Of a stretch of 64,000 nt of DNA, positions 17,491 through 26,795 are shown one piece after another. The notes under the pieces are model-generated. The model was not told where the DNA came from. It worked only from the letters and a program-made list of their open reading frames with translations, and ran no database searches. How positions within the stretch are numbered: the stretch's first letter is position 1; the number at the start of each line of letters is the position of its first letter. This DNA is from an uncultured Tenacibaculum sp. (GTDB taxonomy: Bacteria > Bacteroidota > Bacteroidia > Flavobacteriales > Flavobacteriaceae). The DNA is taken from assembly GCF_947499065.1 (NCBI RefSeq), contig NZ_CANMMT010000005.1, positions 124,001 to 188,000 of the forward strand, written 5' to 3'. Position numbers and translations under genes: made by a program.

Positions 17491-18492
17491 ATGAACGAAA
17501 TAAAATCCATCATATCTGATATAAAAGAAGGAAACCTAAAGCCTATTTACTTTTTAATGGGAGAAGAACCTTATTATATTGATAAAATTTCTGATTATAT
17601 AGAAGAAAACGTACTTGAAGAATCTGAAAAAGGATTTAACCAAGTAGTGATGTATGGAAGAGACGTTTCTATGGAAGAAATTGTTTCTTCAGCAAAGCGT
17701 TTTCCAATGATGGCAGAACGTCAAGTAATTATAGTAAAAGAAGCGCAAGATTTAAGTCGTACAATAGATAAGATTGAAGCTTATGCGGCGAATCCACAAC
17801 CTACAACAGTATTGGTATTTAACTATAAATACAAGAAGCTAGACAAGCGTAAGAAATCATATAAAACCATTGCTAAAAATGGATTGATATATGAAAGCAA
17901 AAAACTGTATGAAAATCAAGTAGCTGATTGGATTCGTAAGGTTTTAGGGGGGAAGAAGTACAATATAGAACCAAAAGCTTCTCAAATGTTGGTGGAGTTT
18001 TTAGGAACTGATTTGAGTAAAATATCTAATGAGTTAGATAAATTAATCTCTGTTTTACCTAAAGAAACAATTATAACCGATAAGCATATTGAAGAGAATA
18101 TAGGAATTTCAAAAGACTTCAATAATTTCGAGTTAAGAAAAGCAGTAGGGCAAAAAGATGTAGTAAAAGCGAATAGAATAATCAACTACTTTGCACAGAA
18201 TCCAAAGAACAATCCATTGGTAATGACCATTTCATTATTAAATAGTTTTTTTACACAGTTATTAATGTATCATGGATTGCAAGACAAATCAAAAGCATCA
18301 GTAGCAAAAAACTTGGGAGTTAATCCTTATTTTGTTGACGATTATAGCTCAGCAGCTCGTAATTACCCAATGCGTAAAGTATCACAAATCATAGCCTTAT
18401 TAAGAGAGGCAGATGTAAAGAGTAAAGGAGTAGGAGCTAACCAATCGCATGCTGATATTTTAAAAGAGTTGTTATTTAAAATTTTACATTAA
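17491..18492 (+). CDS. holA: DNA polymerase III subunit delta
   Basis: Clamp-loader delta subunit, which opens the beta sliding clamp. The N-terminal segment PIYFLMGEEPYYIDKISDYIEENVL is the degenerate nucleotide-binding start of the family. PMMAERQVIIVKEAQDL is the typical beta-interaction region. The C-terminal collar domain has SNELDKLISVLPK, then NPLVMTISLLNSFFTQLLM and VNPYFVDDYSSAARNYPMRK. Length 333 aa is normal. It overlaps the downstream Crp gene by one base (TAATG), indicating coupling. Confidence 0.93.
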   Translation: MNEIKSIISDIKEGNLKPIYFLMGEEPYYIDKISDYIEENVLEESEKGFNQVVMYGRDVSMEEIVSSAKRFPMMAERQVIIVKEAQDLSRTIDKIEAYAANPQPTTVLVFNYKYKKLDKRKKSYKTIAKNGLIYESKKLYENQVADWIRKVLGGKKYNIEPKASQMLVEFLGTDLSKISNELDKLISVLPKETIITDKHIEENIGISKDFNNFELRKAVGQKDVVKANRIINYFAQNPKNNPLVMTISLLNSFFTQLLMYHGLQDKSKASVAKNLGVNPYFVDDYSSAARNYPMRKVSQIIALLREADVKSKGVGANQSHADILKELLFKILH

Positions 18493-19070
18493 TGGAACCA
18501 GTTACTGTGCTTACTCATGAGTTTAAAGATTTGTTATTATCTAAAGAGGAGCAACAAGTAATTTTTTCAGGATATCAGCTTATTAAAGTAAAAAAGGGCG
18601 ATTTCTTAATCAATTCAGGAAAGGTAGTCAATCATTATTATTTAGTAGAAAAAGGATTTTTACGTTCGTTTGTTATAGATGTAAAAGGAAATGAAGTAAC
18701 TACTAACTTTTATGGTAAGGGAGCCATTGTTTTGGAAGAAACTTCTTTTTTCTTAAGAACTCCCACCAAAGAGTATATACAAGTAATGGAAGATGCTGAG
18801 TTGTGGGCTAAAGACTTTGATACATTTCAAGAACATTTTAATTTTTCAGAAAAGTATAGAGAATGGGGAAGAGCTCATTTATCAAAAAACTTTTTTGAGT
18901 TTAAACAAAGGAGCTTGGCTATGATTACTGAAACGGCCAAAGAACGATATCAAGATTTGGTAGAGAACTCTTCAGAAATTATTCAAAAAGCTTCCTTAAA
19001 ACACATTGCTTCTTTTTTAGGAATTACCGACACTTCACTAAGTAGAATTAGAAAAGAAATCATTCAATAG
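18492..19070 (+). CDS. Crp/Fnr family transcriptional regulator
   Basis: cAMP-receptor-like regulator with an N-terminal cupin (~20-115: QLIKVKKGDFLINSGKVVNHYYLVEKGFLRSF). A C-terminal helix-turn-helix follows (ASLKHIASFLGITDTSLSRIRKEI, ~165-190). The cupin lacks an obvious cAMP-binding RS/TA motif, as usual for Flavobacteria members. It is translationally coupled to holA but more likely controls the membrane-protein gene 66 nt downstream. Effector unknown. Confidence 0.85.
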   Translation: MEPVTVLTHEFKDLLLSKEEQQVIFSGYQLIKVKKGDFLINSGKVVNHYYLVEKGFLRSFVIDVKGNEVTTNFYGKGAIVLEETSFFLRTPTKEYIQVMEDAELWAKDFDTFQEHFNFSEKYREWGRAHLSKNFFEFKQRSLAMITETAKERYQDLVENSSEIIQKASLKHIASFLGITDTSLSRIRKEIIQ

Positions 19071-19136
19071 TATTTCTTGTCATATGGCAAGTTTTTAACA
19101 GGTAGCGGAACATATTTTTGAGTAAAACTTAAAAAG

Positions 19137-19814
19137 ATGATTCCAAATTTACCATTGTACATTTCAATTTCGTTTATATTACTTACGGTGTATATAGTTT
19201 TTATGTTTATAAAATCAAATAAACTATCAAATACAGCTATCGTTATTTCCTTTACTTGGATTGTTCTTATTTCTATTTTGTCTTATATAGGAATTTATCA
19301 TTTTCAAGAAGAAGATAGTGTTTCTCGATTTGGCCTTATCATTATACCAACTACAGTATTTATTATGTATTTACTTAGAACTAAAACAGTTTATAATAAT
19401 AGGGACATTCGTTGGAGTACAGCACTCCATATTGTCCGATTTCCTATAGAACTATTATTATTTCAATTAGCAATAAGAGAATGGCTTCCCATGGAAATGA
19501 CTTATAAAGGTTGGAACTTCGATATTATACCAGGAATAACAGCTATATTATTGGTTGTTTGGATGCATTATAAAACAATCAATAGACAACTTTTAATAGG
19601 TTGGAATATTATAGGAGTGTGCTTAGTGCTATTTGTTTTTATCAACGGTGTATTATCTCAAGAAATGTTATACCAAAGGTATGGATATGCTGTACCTAAC
19701 AGAGGAATAGCTTACTTTCCAATAATTTTGTTAGCGGGAGTCATAGTTCCTGTTGTAGTGTATACGCACATTTCAGATATAATTTTATTAGTAAAAAGAA
19801 AAGCTACTATATAA
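19137..19814 (+). CDS. Multi-pass membrane protein, unknown
   Basis: 225 residues with about seven hydrophobic segments (e.g. 6-25, 34-53, 63-80, 133-149, 160-176, 200-218). I do not recognise the family. HIVRFPIELLLFQLAIREWLPMEMTY is the most distinctive stretch. It lies right after a Crp-type regulator gene in the same direction, so it may be that regulator's target. The end of the gene overlaps a short hairpin. Confidence 0.65.
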   Translation: MIPNLPLYISISFILLTVYIVFMFIKSNKLSNTAIVISFTWIVLISILSYIGIYHFQEEDSVSRFGLIIIPTTVFIMYLLRTKTVYNNRDIRWSTALHIVRFPIELLLFQLAIREWLPMEMTYKGWNFDIIPGITAILLVVWMHYKTINRQLLIGWNIIGVCLVLFVFINGVLSQEMLYQRYGYAVPNRGIAYFPIILLAGVIVPVVVYTHISDIILLVKRKATI

Positions 19815-19822
19815 GTAGCTTT
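19800..19822 (+). terminator. Weak hairpin at the end of the membrane-protein gene
   Basis: AAAGCTACT pairs with AGTAGCTTT around a 5-nt ATATA loop. It spans the stop codon, and only three T follow. It may terminate the convergent transcripts but is a weak candidate. Confidence 0.35.
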
Positions 19823-19856
19823 GAAATTGTATGAGATTGAGAGAATAATAAATGAT

Positions 19857-21323
19857 TTAGCTCTTTTTTAACTCATCAAGTTTTTTTTGCGAATCGGTAT
19901 AGCCTAACTCAACGGCTTTTTGATAACTTTTAATAGCATCCTTAGTTAAATTATGGGCTTTATATCCATCGGCTAAAGAGTCCCAAAGGTTTCCATCTTT
20001 AGGATATAATTTTACATTCTCTTTAAATAATTCCAATGCCCAATCTTGATTCTTATTCGATTTAAGAATGAGGTAGGCAGTGGTATTTAAAACCCCTGAA
20101 TGGGTAAAGTCATCTTTGTATTGCTCTTTTAAAACAGTAATTAATTCTTCGTGTTTATTAGAAGGGTGTTGCTTTGTATACTCCAATATAAATGAGAAAA
20201 TATTGTTTTGTATTGGTTTAGGAACATAGTTTTCATCCAATAGCATTTTTGCAACAGGATAGGCAGCAAATTCAACTCGATCGCTATTAGCATTGGTTGC
20301 ATATACAATATAAATATCTTCTTTAGGAAACCATATGAGTGAATGTGAATAAGAACCATTAGATCCGTTGTGAGCTATTCTTTTAATATTGTTTTCTAAA
20401 ATTCTAACTCCCCAACCACAAGCATAGGCATATTTATATTTTCCTCTTGAATAATGAATCACAGGAGTAAGCAATTTTTCTAAAGATGCTTTCGATAAAA
20501 TTTTGTGTTCCTTTAAGGCTTTATGCCAAAGAAGCATATCATTTTGAGTAGAGTTGATTCCACCATTAGCTTTTAAATGCCAGTTAACACCCTTATCTTT
20601 TTGATAACGAAAAATAGGCGATTTCCCTTCAATAATACCTCGGTTATAACTACGAGAAATTTGATTGGTATCCCATTTTGGTAAAAGATATCCGGTTTGT
20701 GACATTCCTGCAGGTGTAAAAAGATAGTTGTTTAAAAATACCTCATAAGGTTGACCAGAAGTAAGTTCTATAATTCTTCCTAATACACTATAGCCAACAT
20801 TAGAGTAGGTATATTTCTCTCCAGGTTTGGATAATAAAGGCGAAGCAAAAAGTTTTTCAAAGAAGTCTTTTTGCGATATTTCAGTAAAATCACGACCAAT
20901 AGAATCTGTAAATCCAGCGGAATGAGTAAGTAATTGATGAATTGTAATATTTTGTTTGTCGGCAGGAAGCTCTTTAAAATACTTGCTTAAAGGATCGTTA
21001 AGTTTTAGTTTGCCTAACTCAGCAAGCTTTAAAATAGCAGTAGCAGTAAACTGTTTGGTGTTAGAACCAATATCAAAAATAGTATTCGGGTTGTTAAGAC
21101 TGTTGGTTTCTTTATTGGCAATACCATAACCCTTATTAATAATTGTTTTACCGTTTTTAACTACAGCAATAGCGCCAGAAAAACCATTTTTGGTTCCAGC
21201 AGTAAAATAGTTGTCTATTCTTGAAAATAGAGTAGTAGAAGGAGTTGTTTCTTGCGCTTGCAATTGATGGAGATTACTTTTTAAAACACCAGCTAAAACA
21301 AGGAAAAGGAATGTTTTTTTCAT
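19857..21323 (-). CDS. Serine hydrolase (class C beta-lactamase/PBP family) with TPR tail
   Basis: Secreted penicillin-binding-protein-like hydrolase. A signal peptide covers ~1-23. The SxxK motif is in DIGSNTKQFTATAIL, YxN is in YTYSNVGYSVLG, and the third motif is HNGSNGSYS (HxG), typical of esterase or DD-peptidase-like members. From ~400 on the protein has tetratricopeptide-like helices (WALELFKENVKLYPKDGNLWDSLADGYKAHNLTKDAIKSYQKAVELGY). This architecture is common in Bacteroidota. Beta-lactam resistance should not be assumed, since most such proteins are not lactamases. The substrate is unknown. Confidence 0.88.
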   Translation of the reverse strand: MKKTFLFLVLAGVLKSNLHQLQAQETTPSTTLFSRIDNYFTAGTKNGFSGAIAVVKNGKTIINKGYGIANKETNSLNNPNTIFDIGSNTKQFTATAILKLAELGKLKLNDPLSKYFKELPADKQNITIHQLLTHSAGFTDSIGRDFTEISQKDFFEKLFASPLLSKPGEKYTYSNVGYSVLGRIIELTSGQPYEVFLNNYLFTPAGMSQTGYLLPKWDTNQISRSYNRGIIEGKSPIFRYQKDKGVNWHLKANGGINSTQNDMLLWHKALKEHKILSKASLEKLLTPVIHYSRGKYKYAYACGWGVRILENNIKRIAHNGSNGSYSHSLIWFPKEDIYIVYATNANSDRVEFAAYPVAKMLLDENYVPKPIQNNIFSFILEYTKQHPSNKHEELITVLKEQYKDDFTHSGVLNTTAYLILKSNKNQDWALELFKENVKLYPKDGNLWDSLADGYKAHNLTKDAIKSYQKAVELGYTDSQKKLDELKKS

Positions 21324-21385
21324 GATTAATTTCTAAGTTTTCTGTTTAGACGACTTGAAATTAAATCAGGTTACATGAGTTATAT

Positions 21386-21979
21386 TTATTTAAATTTCAA
21401 AGAATAAAAGCCTTCCATCATTAAATCAGAATGTTTTTCCTTGTCGTTACTCATAAAGGTGATGATAACATCGGCAGTATTGTCTTTATGCAAATAGATG
21501 AATTGACCATGTTTATATCCTTTTCCAAATTCTGAATTGAAATTTAAAAAACATGACCCACCATCATCAGCATTAAATTCTTTCTTTACAGCTTGTGGAG
21601 GAAAGCGACCTATGTTATACATCTGTCCACCTGTCATATTTAAAACATTTGCTTGAATTCTCCCTTTATAAATATTGTTAGGAGAAATCATCATTGAGTT
21701 TTCATCCTTTAAAGATGCTTCATAGTTCTTCAATGCAGCTTTCAGCGGCCAAATAGTATATCTAATTTCCATAGAAGCATCATTGTTAATTACAGCAAAA
21801 GAATATCCTAAATTAGGGTTTTCTTTAACTTTAGTAACTTTATAACCAGCAGGCATTTTAAAAACAAGTCCAGAAGAATCGCAAAACTCTTTGAATTGAT
21901 CTAGCGTAAATTGTTCTTGAGCAATTGAACTTATAGTTATTAAAATTAAAAGGTTAAAAAGGAAAAATGTTTTTTTCAT
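21386..21979 (-). CDS. Secreted protein, unknown function
   Basis: A signal peptide (MKKTFFLFNLLILITISSIAQ) precedes a ~175-residue mixed alpha/beta domain (LVFKMPAGYKVTKVKENPNLGYSFAVINNDASMEIRYTIWPL). I do not recognise the domain. The phrase FKMPAGY...AVINNDASMEIRYTIWP recalls proteins that take up or sense lipid-like ligands, but that is only an impression. It lies between the serine hydrolase and the DUF4240 gene with gaps of 47-62 nt, so it may share their transcript. Confidence 0.6.
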   Translation of the reverse strand: MKKTFFLFNLLILITISSIAQEQFTLDQFKEFCDSSGLVFKMPAGYKVTKVKENPNLGYSFAVINNDASMEIRYTIWPLKAALKNYEASLKDENSMMISPNNIYKGRIQANVLNMTGGQMYNIGRFPPQAVKKEFNADDGGSCFLNFNSEFGKGYKHGQFIYLHKDNTADVIITFMSNDKEKHSDLMMEGFYSLKFK

Positions 21980-22026
21980 TTTTTGAGTATTTGATTTATT
22001 GTTTTTTAAGAGCTTAGCGTTGATAA

Positions 22027-23001
22027 CTATTCCATTCCAAACTTAGCCCATAGTTTAGGGTATCTATTTTTCAAATCATCAGAATCTTCATCCCATTCTT
22101 CTCCAGTCATATTAAAGTTTTCACTAATACCAGTAGGCATTTCTTTTCCTGTTTTTTCTTCATAAATACTAGTAGCTATATAGCTTAATCCTTCCCAATC
22201 TCCGTCATTTGTATCCTTGAGTTCTGTAAGAGATTTTATATTAATTATAGCATTTTCAAAAACCGATTTTCCTTGCCCAATTAGCCAACCTCTGAAATCT
22301 AAAAAACAATCATCAGAGCAACCTCCATTTATAATATAAGCAGCAGCCCAAAAATCCCAGTTATAAATATTCCCCCTTAAGGTTCTGAATTTATTATCAA
22401 ATTCTAAAACTTCATTAGCTGTTAGTTTATATAACTCTTTTTCAAGTTCAATTTGTTGTTGTTCGTAATCTCCTAGACTCTTGTTTTTAGTAGTTTCAAT
22501 AATGTTCCAAAATTTATTCGTTTCCATAATGCTATCATAAGAAGAAATAACTGTTTCTACATTTGTGTTTTCAATCTTTTCAGAGATTATAGTTTGTTCA
22601 GTTGAAAAGCTTCTTGTACCACTATTCTGAAAATCAAAAAAAGCCTTATAACTACTAGAAAAACCAAAATGATGAATAGCCATTGAGTAGATAAAAATCA
22701 TTACGATTAATGGAGTTTTATTAAGAATAGGAGCATTGATAGTAAAAAAGCTTACAGAGGCTATTAAAACGGCTATAGAAAATAATACTAATGAGATGTT
22801 TTTAGCCCAGCTTTTTCCTTTATGTACCATTATTAAAAGCCCAAGAGTTAAAGAGAACCGCACTAGTTGACTAATAAGTTTTTTGACTTCTATTTCTGGT
22901 CTTACTGAATGATAGAAATAGATAGTGTGAATTGAAATCAATAAAATACTTATTGAAATTAATATGGTTCTTTTCTTTCCTGTGTTGATTAAATGATTCA
23001 T
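22027..23001 (-). CDS. Membrane protein with C-terminal DUF4240
   Basis: The N-terminal ~115 residues hold four hydrophobic segments. From ~165 on the DUF4240 domain is seen: KFWNIIETTKNKSLGDYEQQQIELEKELYKLTANEVLEFDNKF, then YNWDFWAAAYIINGGCSDDCFLDFRGWLIGQGKSVFENAI, and a WEGLSYIATSIYEEKTG end. DUF4240 domains are frequent near toxin and immunity genes in bacteria, but their biochemical role is not known. The next gene upstream is an Imm22-like immunity gene, supporting such a link. The membrane extension is unusual for the family. Confidence 0.75.
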   Translation of the reverse strand: MNHLINTGKKRTILISISILLISIHTIYFYHSVRPEIEVKKLISQLVRFSLTLGLLIMVHKGKSWAKNISLVLFSIAVLIASVSFFTINAPILNKTPLIVMIFIYSMAIHHFGFSSSYKAFFDFQNSGTRSFSTEQTIISEKIENTNVETVISSYDSIMETNKFWNIIETTKNKSLGDYEQQQIELEKELYKLTANEVLEFDNKFRTLRGNIYNWDFWAAAYIINGGCSDDCFLDFRGWLIGQGKSVFENAIINIKSLTELKDTNDGDWEGLSYIATSIYEEKTGKEMPTGISENFNMTGEEWDEDSDDLKNRYPKLWAKFGME

Positions 23002-23012
23002 TTTGTGTAGTG

Positions 23013-23435
23013 TTATTTTAATGAATATTCTTTTCGAAAAATAAATTCAATTCGTTTATTATTTACACTATGATTATTATGATTAAATAATACTTCATTT
23101 ATTGGGTTTTCACCATTTTCACCAAATAGAAATAAAATAGTATTACGTTTATCTAAGTTTCTTTTACTTAATTCGATAATAAGTTCATCGAAAAAATGTT
23201 CAGAATCTAGTAAGTCTTCTTTGTATTCTTTGAGTTCATTTAAATTTAGTTTTTTAAACCACCAACTTTCCATAAAGTCATCATCATAGTATTCTAACCC
23301 AACATCTTTGCCGAATTTAGATTGAGGTAAATCATCATTAGAATAATCTATGTTTAAATATTTTTCATAAAGCTTTTTTTCTGATTTAAAAGTCCCAATC
23401 CAAGCGTAGATTATTTTTTTATTACTCAAGTTCAT
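23013..23435 (-). CDS. Imm22-like immunity protein
   Basis: 140-aa acidic, soluble protein. The start IIYAWIGTFKSEKKLYEKYLNIDYS, the D-rich middle (GLEYYDDDFMESWWFKKL) and the end NTILFLFGENGENPINEVLFNHNNHSVNNKRIEFIF resemble Immunity protein 22, which protects against polymorphic-toxin nucleases. No toxin gene is seen beside it, so it would be an orphan immunity gene. It overlaps the 3' end of the transporter gene by 14 nt, and DUF4240 follows 11 nt later. The family assignment is by eye and moderate. Confidence 0.55.
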   Translation of the reverse strand: MNLSNKKIIYAWIGTFKSEKKLYEKYLNIDYSNDDLPQSKFGKDVGLEYYDDDFMESWWFKKLNLNELKEYKEDLLDSEHFFDELIIELSKRNLDKRNTILFLFGENGENPINEVLFNHNNHSVNNKRIEFIFRKEYSLK

Positions 23436-24639
23436 AGGTGTTTGATTTTCTATTCCATAATAAATATCCCATCAACGCTAAGGCAATAATACTCATGGCA
23501 ACGATGCTAAATTGTAATCCCAACATAGAGTTCTCTTCAAAATGATTCTCAAACAATCCAAATAATAGTGCCATAAGTCTTGTAGGAATAAACATAAGAC
23601 TGATTAAAATAGCCAAATATTTAGGATTTGAATATTGTAAAAGTACTCCAAAAATTGTGGGAGCAATAAGCACTTCAGAAAGCGCTAAAAAGAACATAGA
23701 AATTATAAAAATGTATAAATGTTGTTCGGTAGGAATTTCTGGAATAAATAATAAAATTCCGTATGATAAGACTCCGAAAACAAACCCAAGAAGTATTTTA
23801 AAGAATCGATTATTGTAAAAATAAGTCCAAATTATAGCAGTAATTAAACAGCCTACGATAGTAAAATAACTATTTATGGATAATAGAAAAGAATTAGAAA
23901 CACTTAAAGAAGGTAATTTGCATAACAATGCATGTAAGTCAAAAAAATGAGCACCAGCTATTTTATAGATTCCCCAAAACAACCCAACAAGAAAAAAAGT
24001 AGTTAAAATAATTAAAACTCTTTTGCTTATAGAAATTGAGGATTTTTTTAACCTTACCTGTGTTTCTTTTTTAGAAAGAAGTACAGGTATAATAGATAGC
24101 AACATTAAGGTTCCCGCAGTAATAAAACCAACATTAAAACCTATGGTCTCTCCTAAATATCCCATTAACATAATACCGAAGAAAGAACCTAGGTTTATAA
24201 TTAAATAATACAATGTAAAACCAGCATCTATAAGCTTAGGTTTGTTTAAATATAGTTTACCAAAATTGGAGGTAATATTAGGGACGAAGAAACCACCTCC
24301 TATGGCTATAAGAATTAATCCTACATAAAGTCCAGTGAGAGAAGGAATACATAAACAAAATGCACCAATAGCATGGAGAATAGCTCCAATAATAATTGTT
24401 TTTTTATTTCCTAATAATAAATCACCTAATAGTGCTCCTAAGATTTTACTAAACATTAATGAACCTGCAATCAAGCCGTAGATAGTTGAGGTTGCAAGTT
24501 TGTCCATTTTTAGAACACCTTCTGTTAAATATAGAATTATTAAAACACGAAGTCCATAATAAGATGCTCTTTCAAGCATTATTGATATAGCGTAGTATAA
24601 GCTTTCTTTAGTGTGTTTTTGGGTATAAAGTTTTTCCAT
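23422..24639 (-). CDS. POT/MFS peptide transporter
   Basis: Proton-coupled oligopeptide transporter type of the major facilitator superfamily, with 12 predicted membrane helices. The diagnostic first-helix motif is MLERASYYGLRVLIILYL (ExxER-x-x-YY-G). The GALLGDLLLGNKKTIIIG loop and the GGGFFVPNITSNFGKLY segment also match POT members. At 405 aa it is shorter than the usual ~500-aa Bacteroidota POTs, lacking the extra two helices between the halves. It is the first gene of a leftward run with the Imm22-like and DUF4240 genes. Confidence 0.82.
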   Translation of the reverse strand: MEKLYTQKHTKESLYYAISIMLERASYYGLRVLIILYLTEGVLKMDKLATSTIYGLIAGSLMFSKILGALLGDLLLGNKKTIIIGAILHAIGAFCLCIPSLTGLYVGLILIAIGGGFFVPNITSNFGKLYLNKPKLIDAGFTLYYLIINLGSFFGIMLMGYLGETIGFNVGFITAGTLMLLSIIPVLLSKKETQVRLKKSSISISKRVLIILTTFFLVGLFWGIYKIAGAHFFDLHALLCKLPSLSVSNSFLLSINSYFTIVGCLITAIIWTYFYNNRFFKILLGFVFGVLSYGILLFIPEIPTEQHLYIFIISMFFLALSEVLIAPTIFGVLLQYSNPKYLAILISLMFIPTRLMALLFGLFENHFEENSMLGLQFSIVAMSIIALALMGYLLWNRKSNTYELE

Positions 24640-24729
24640 GTAGTTCTTTTTCTTAGCGCAGTGCTAATATACCAAAAAGAAAAACATTTTTAAAAGCTAT
24701 AGATATTCGAGAGGGTTTTAAAGAGACTC

Positions 24730-25641
24730 TTACTTATCAAGTTTCAATTTTCTATACTGATTGGGGGTTTTAGAAGTATTCTTTTTAAAGAAATTAATAA
24801 AGTTAGAAGTGTCATCAAAGCCTAAATGATCTGCTATATAATCTATAGTGTCCAATGAATGTGTTAACAATGATTTAGCTTCCATAATAATATAATCGGT
24901 AATTAATTTCTTGGCAGATTTACCAGTAGTTTTTTTAATGCATTCAGAAAGGTAAATAGGACTAATACTAAGTTTATCGGCAAAATAACTTAGCTTTCGT
25001 TTTGTTTGTTTGGTGTTTTTTAGCAGGGTTTCGAAATTGAAAGTAATTTCCTCGGCTCTGGAACTTATGGTATTCTTAAAAGCATTTTCGTCTAAGGATC
25101 TTTTGGCTTCAAAAAGTATAATAGTTAATAAAGAACGAATAATTTCAATCGTATTCTCATTCATGTTTTGAAACTCTTTATAAATTCGTTCCATATATCC
25201 CATAAACAGAGCACTATCCTTTTTATTCATAAAGTACATTGGAGAATAATTCATACTAAAAAATGGAAATCGTTGAATAACACTAAAGCTAGAAGTAGCA
25301 AAATTTAAAAATTCTGAAGTAAAGAAAATCATATACCCTTTAGGGTCTATTCCATCGCTTTGAACATCAACATCAATAGTTTGCCCAGGAGCAAGAAAAA
25401 ATAAATGATCATTAAAAGAGTCTAAATCTTTACCATCTACTCTAATATTGGTTTCATCTCCAGAAGATACCGTGACTTCAAAAACACCATTAGATTTCGT
25501 TGAAATTTGATGAGGCATTTCATGATAATGGTCTTTAAATTTAAGGATATGAAAATGATCGGACTTTTGATATTTAGAAAGATTTAGTGCCTTTAAGGTT
25601 TCGGAAATATTTTCCATTATAAATGTTTCTTTCTTTATCAT
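24730..25641 (-). CDS. AraC family transcriptional regulator
   Basis: The N-terminal cupin-like sensor (~1-190) contains ISTKSNGVFEVTVSSGDETNIRVDGK. A C-terminal double helix-turn-helix follows: KRKLSYFADKLSISPIYLSECIKKTTGKSAKKLITDYI, then LDTIDYIADHLGFDDTSNFINFFKKNTSKTPNQYRK (~215-300). Start uncertain: Met at 25641, or the internal Met at 25617 (MENISETLKALNL), which looks equally good. It is divergent from the cytochrome/RND operon at 25770 and likely controls it. Confidence 0.88.
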   Translation of the reverse strand: MIKKETFIMENISETLKALNLSKYQKSDHFHILKFKDHYHEMPHQISTKSNGVFEVTVSSGDETNIRVDGKDLDSFNDHLFFLAPGQTIDVDVQSDGIDPKGYMIFFTSEFLNFATSSFSVIQRFPFFSMNYSPMYFMNKKDSALFMGYMERIYKEFQNMNENTIEIIRSLLTIILFEAKRSLDENAFKNTISSRAEEITFNFETLLKNTKQTKRKLSYFADKLSISPIYLSECIKKTTGKSAKKLITDYIIMEAKSLLTHSLDTIDYIADHLGFDDTSNFINFFKKNTSKTPNQYRKLKLDK

Positions 25642-25735
25642 CTGAGCTCCTCATTATTTATTAGGAATTCAAAGATACCTTATTTTTTACAGTTTTTACC
25701 TTAAAAACAATATGAAAAGAATGTTAGTGCTCCAG

Positions 25736-25743
25736 TAATTTTG
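25736..25743 (+). promoter_or_regulatory. Candidate -7 box of the cytochrome/RND operon
   Basis: TAATTTTG matches TAnnTTTG, 26 nt before the ATG at 25770. No clear TTG -33 element was found at the right distance. Confidence 0.4.
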
Positions 25744-25769
25744 CCTCACTAAATTTTAAGCATTAGATA

Positions 25770-26768
25770 ATGAAGGTATTAAAAGTCTTTCTTTTTGTTC
25801 TTATTTTCCTAGTAGTTGTATTTGTAGGGTATGGTTTATTAATAGGGGATAGTGATGTTTATGTAAAGAATAAAATTTCTTTTCAACCTTATTTGTCTTC
25901 GTATAACATGTATAAGGGAGCTCCTAAAAACTTAGAACCCAAAAACGGTTATTATGAATACGAATTAACTTCTCCTTTGTTTACAGACTATGCAAAAAAG
26001 CAACGTCTGATAAAATTACCAAATGGAGAGAAGCTAACTTCTTTAGGAGATGATCTTCCTAATTTTCCTGATGGAACCATTATCGCAAAAACTTTTTACT
26101 ATTTAAATGATGAATTAGCTCCAGAAAAGGGGAAAAGAGTTATTGAAACTAGAGTTTTAGAAAAGCAAAACGATGTTTGGAATGTAGCAGTTTATTTATG
26201 GAACAAGGAACAAACAGATGCGAAACTCATTGAAGATGGGTATGAAACTGTGGTGAAATGGAACGATAAAAATGGAGTATTTAGAACCATTAACTATCAA
26301 GTTCCAGATAATACAGCGTGTACTACTTGTCATCAAATAGATAAAGAGGTGGTGCCTATTGGACCTAAGTTAAGAATGCTTAATCGTATGGTGAGTATTG
26401 ATGGAGTTGAGGTAAACCAATTAAAACACTTGCAAGATATAGGAATACTTCACAATGTTGATCCTTCAAAAATAGCACAAACTCCTAATTATTTGAACAC
26501 CTCCATTTCAATAGAAGAAAGAGGAAGAGCTTATTTAGATATAAACTGTGCGCACTGTCATCGTACCGGAGGAGTTGCAACCAATTATGCTTTTTGGCTC
26601 GATTTGAATTTGAACAATCAAGTGTCTTTTCAAGAATCTAACATTGCCGAAAACAAAGAAGCAATTTTAGAACAAATGGAAATAAAAAAAATGCCTTTGA
26701 TCGGAACTACGATTATAGATAAAGAAGGTGTGGCATTAATAAAAGAGTATGTAAACGCACTCCAATAA
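25770..26768 (+). CDS. SO2930-family diheme c-type cytochrome
   Basis: A membrane-anchoring N-terminal helix (~3-26) leads to an extracytoplasmic protein with two c-heme sites: CTTCH (near residue 187) and CAHCH (near 265). The segments FPDGTIIAKTFYYLNDELAPEKGKRVIETRVL and VAVYLWNKEQTDAKLIEDG, and YQVPDNTACTTCH before the first heme, are those of the SO_2930 family. It probably moves electrons in the periplasm, but the partner is unknown. First gene of a rightward operon with an RND permease, a LolA-like protein and an outer-membrane protein, an unusual company for a cytochrome. Confidence 0.82.
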   Translation: MKVLKVFLFVLIFLVVVFVGYGLLIGDSDVYVKNKISFQPYLSSYNMYKGAPKNLEPKNGYYEYELTSPLFTDYAKKQRLIKLPNGEKLTSLGDDLPNFPDGTIIAKTFYYLNDELAPEKGKRVIETRVLEKQNDVWNVAVYLWNKEQTDAKLIEDGYETVVKWNDKNGVFRTINYQVPDNTACTTCHQIDKEVVPIGPKLRMLNRMVSIDGVEVNQLKHLQDIGILHNVDPSKIAQTPNYLNTSISIEERGRAYLDINCAHCHRTGGVATNYAFWLDLNLNNQVSFQESNIAENKEAILEQMEIKKMPLIGTTIIDKEGVALIKEYVNALQ

Positions 26769-26795
26769 ACAATAGAAAAATTAAATAAACATAAA

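Noticed and set aside
19857..21323. Beta-lactamase resistance gene
   Set aside because: Motifs fit the wider PBP/serine-hydrolase family with a TPR tail; no evidence of lactamase activity.
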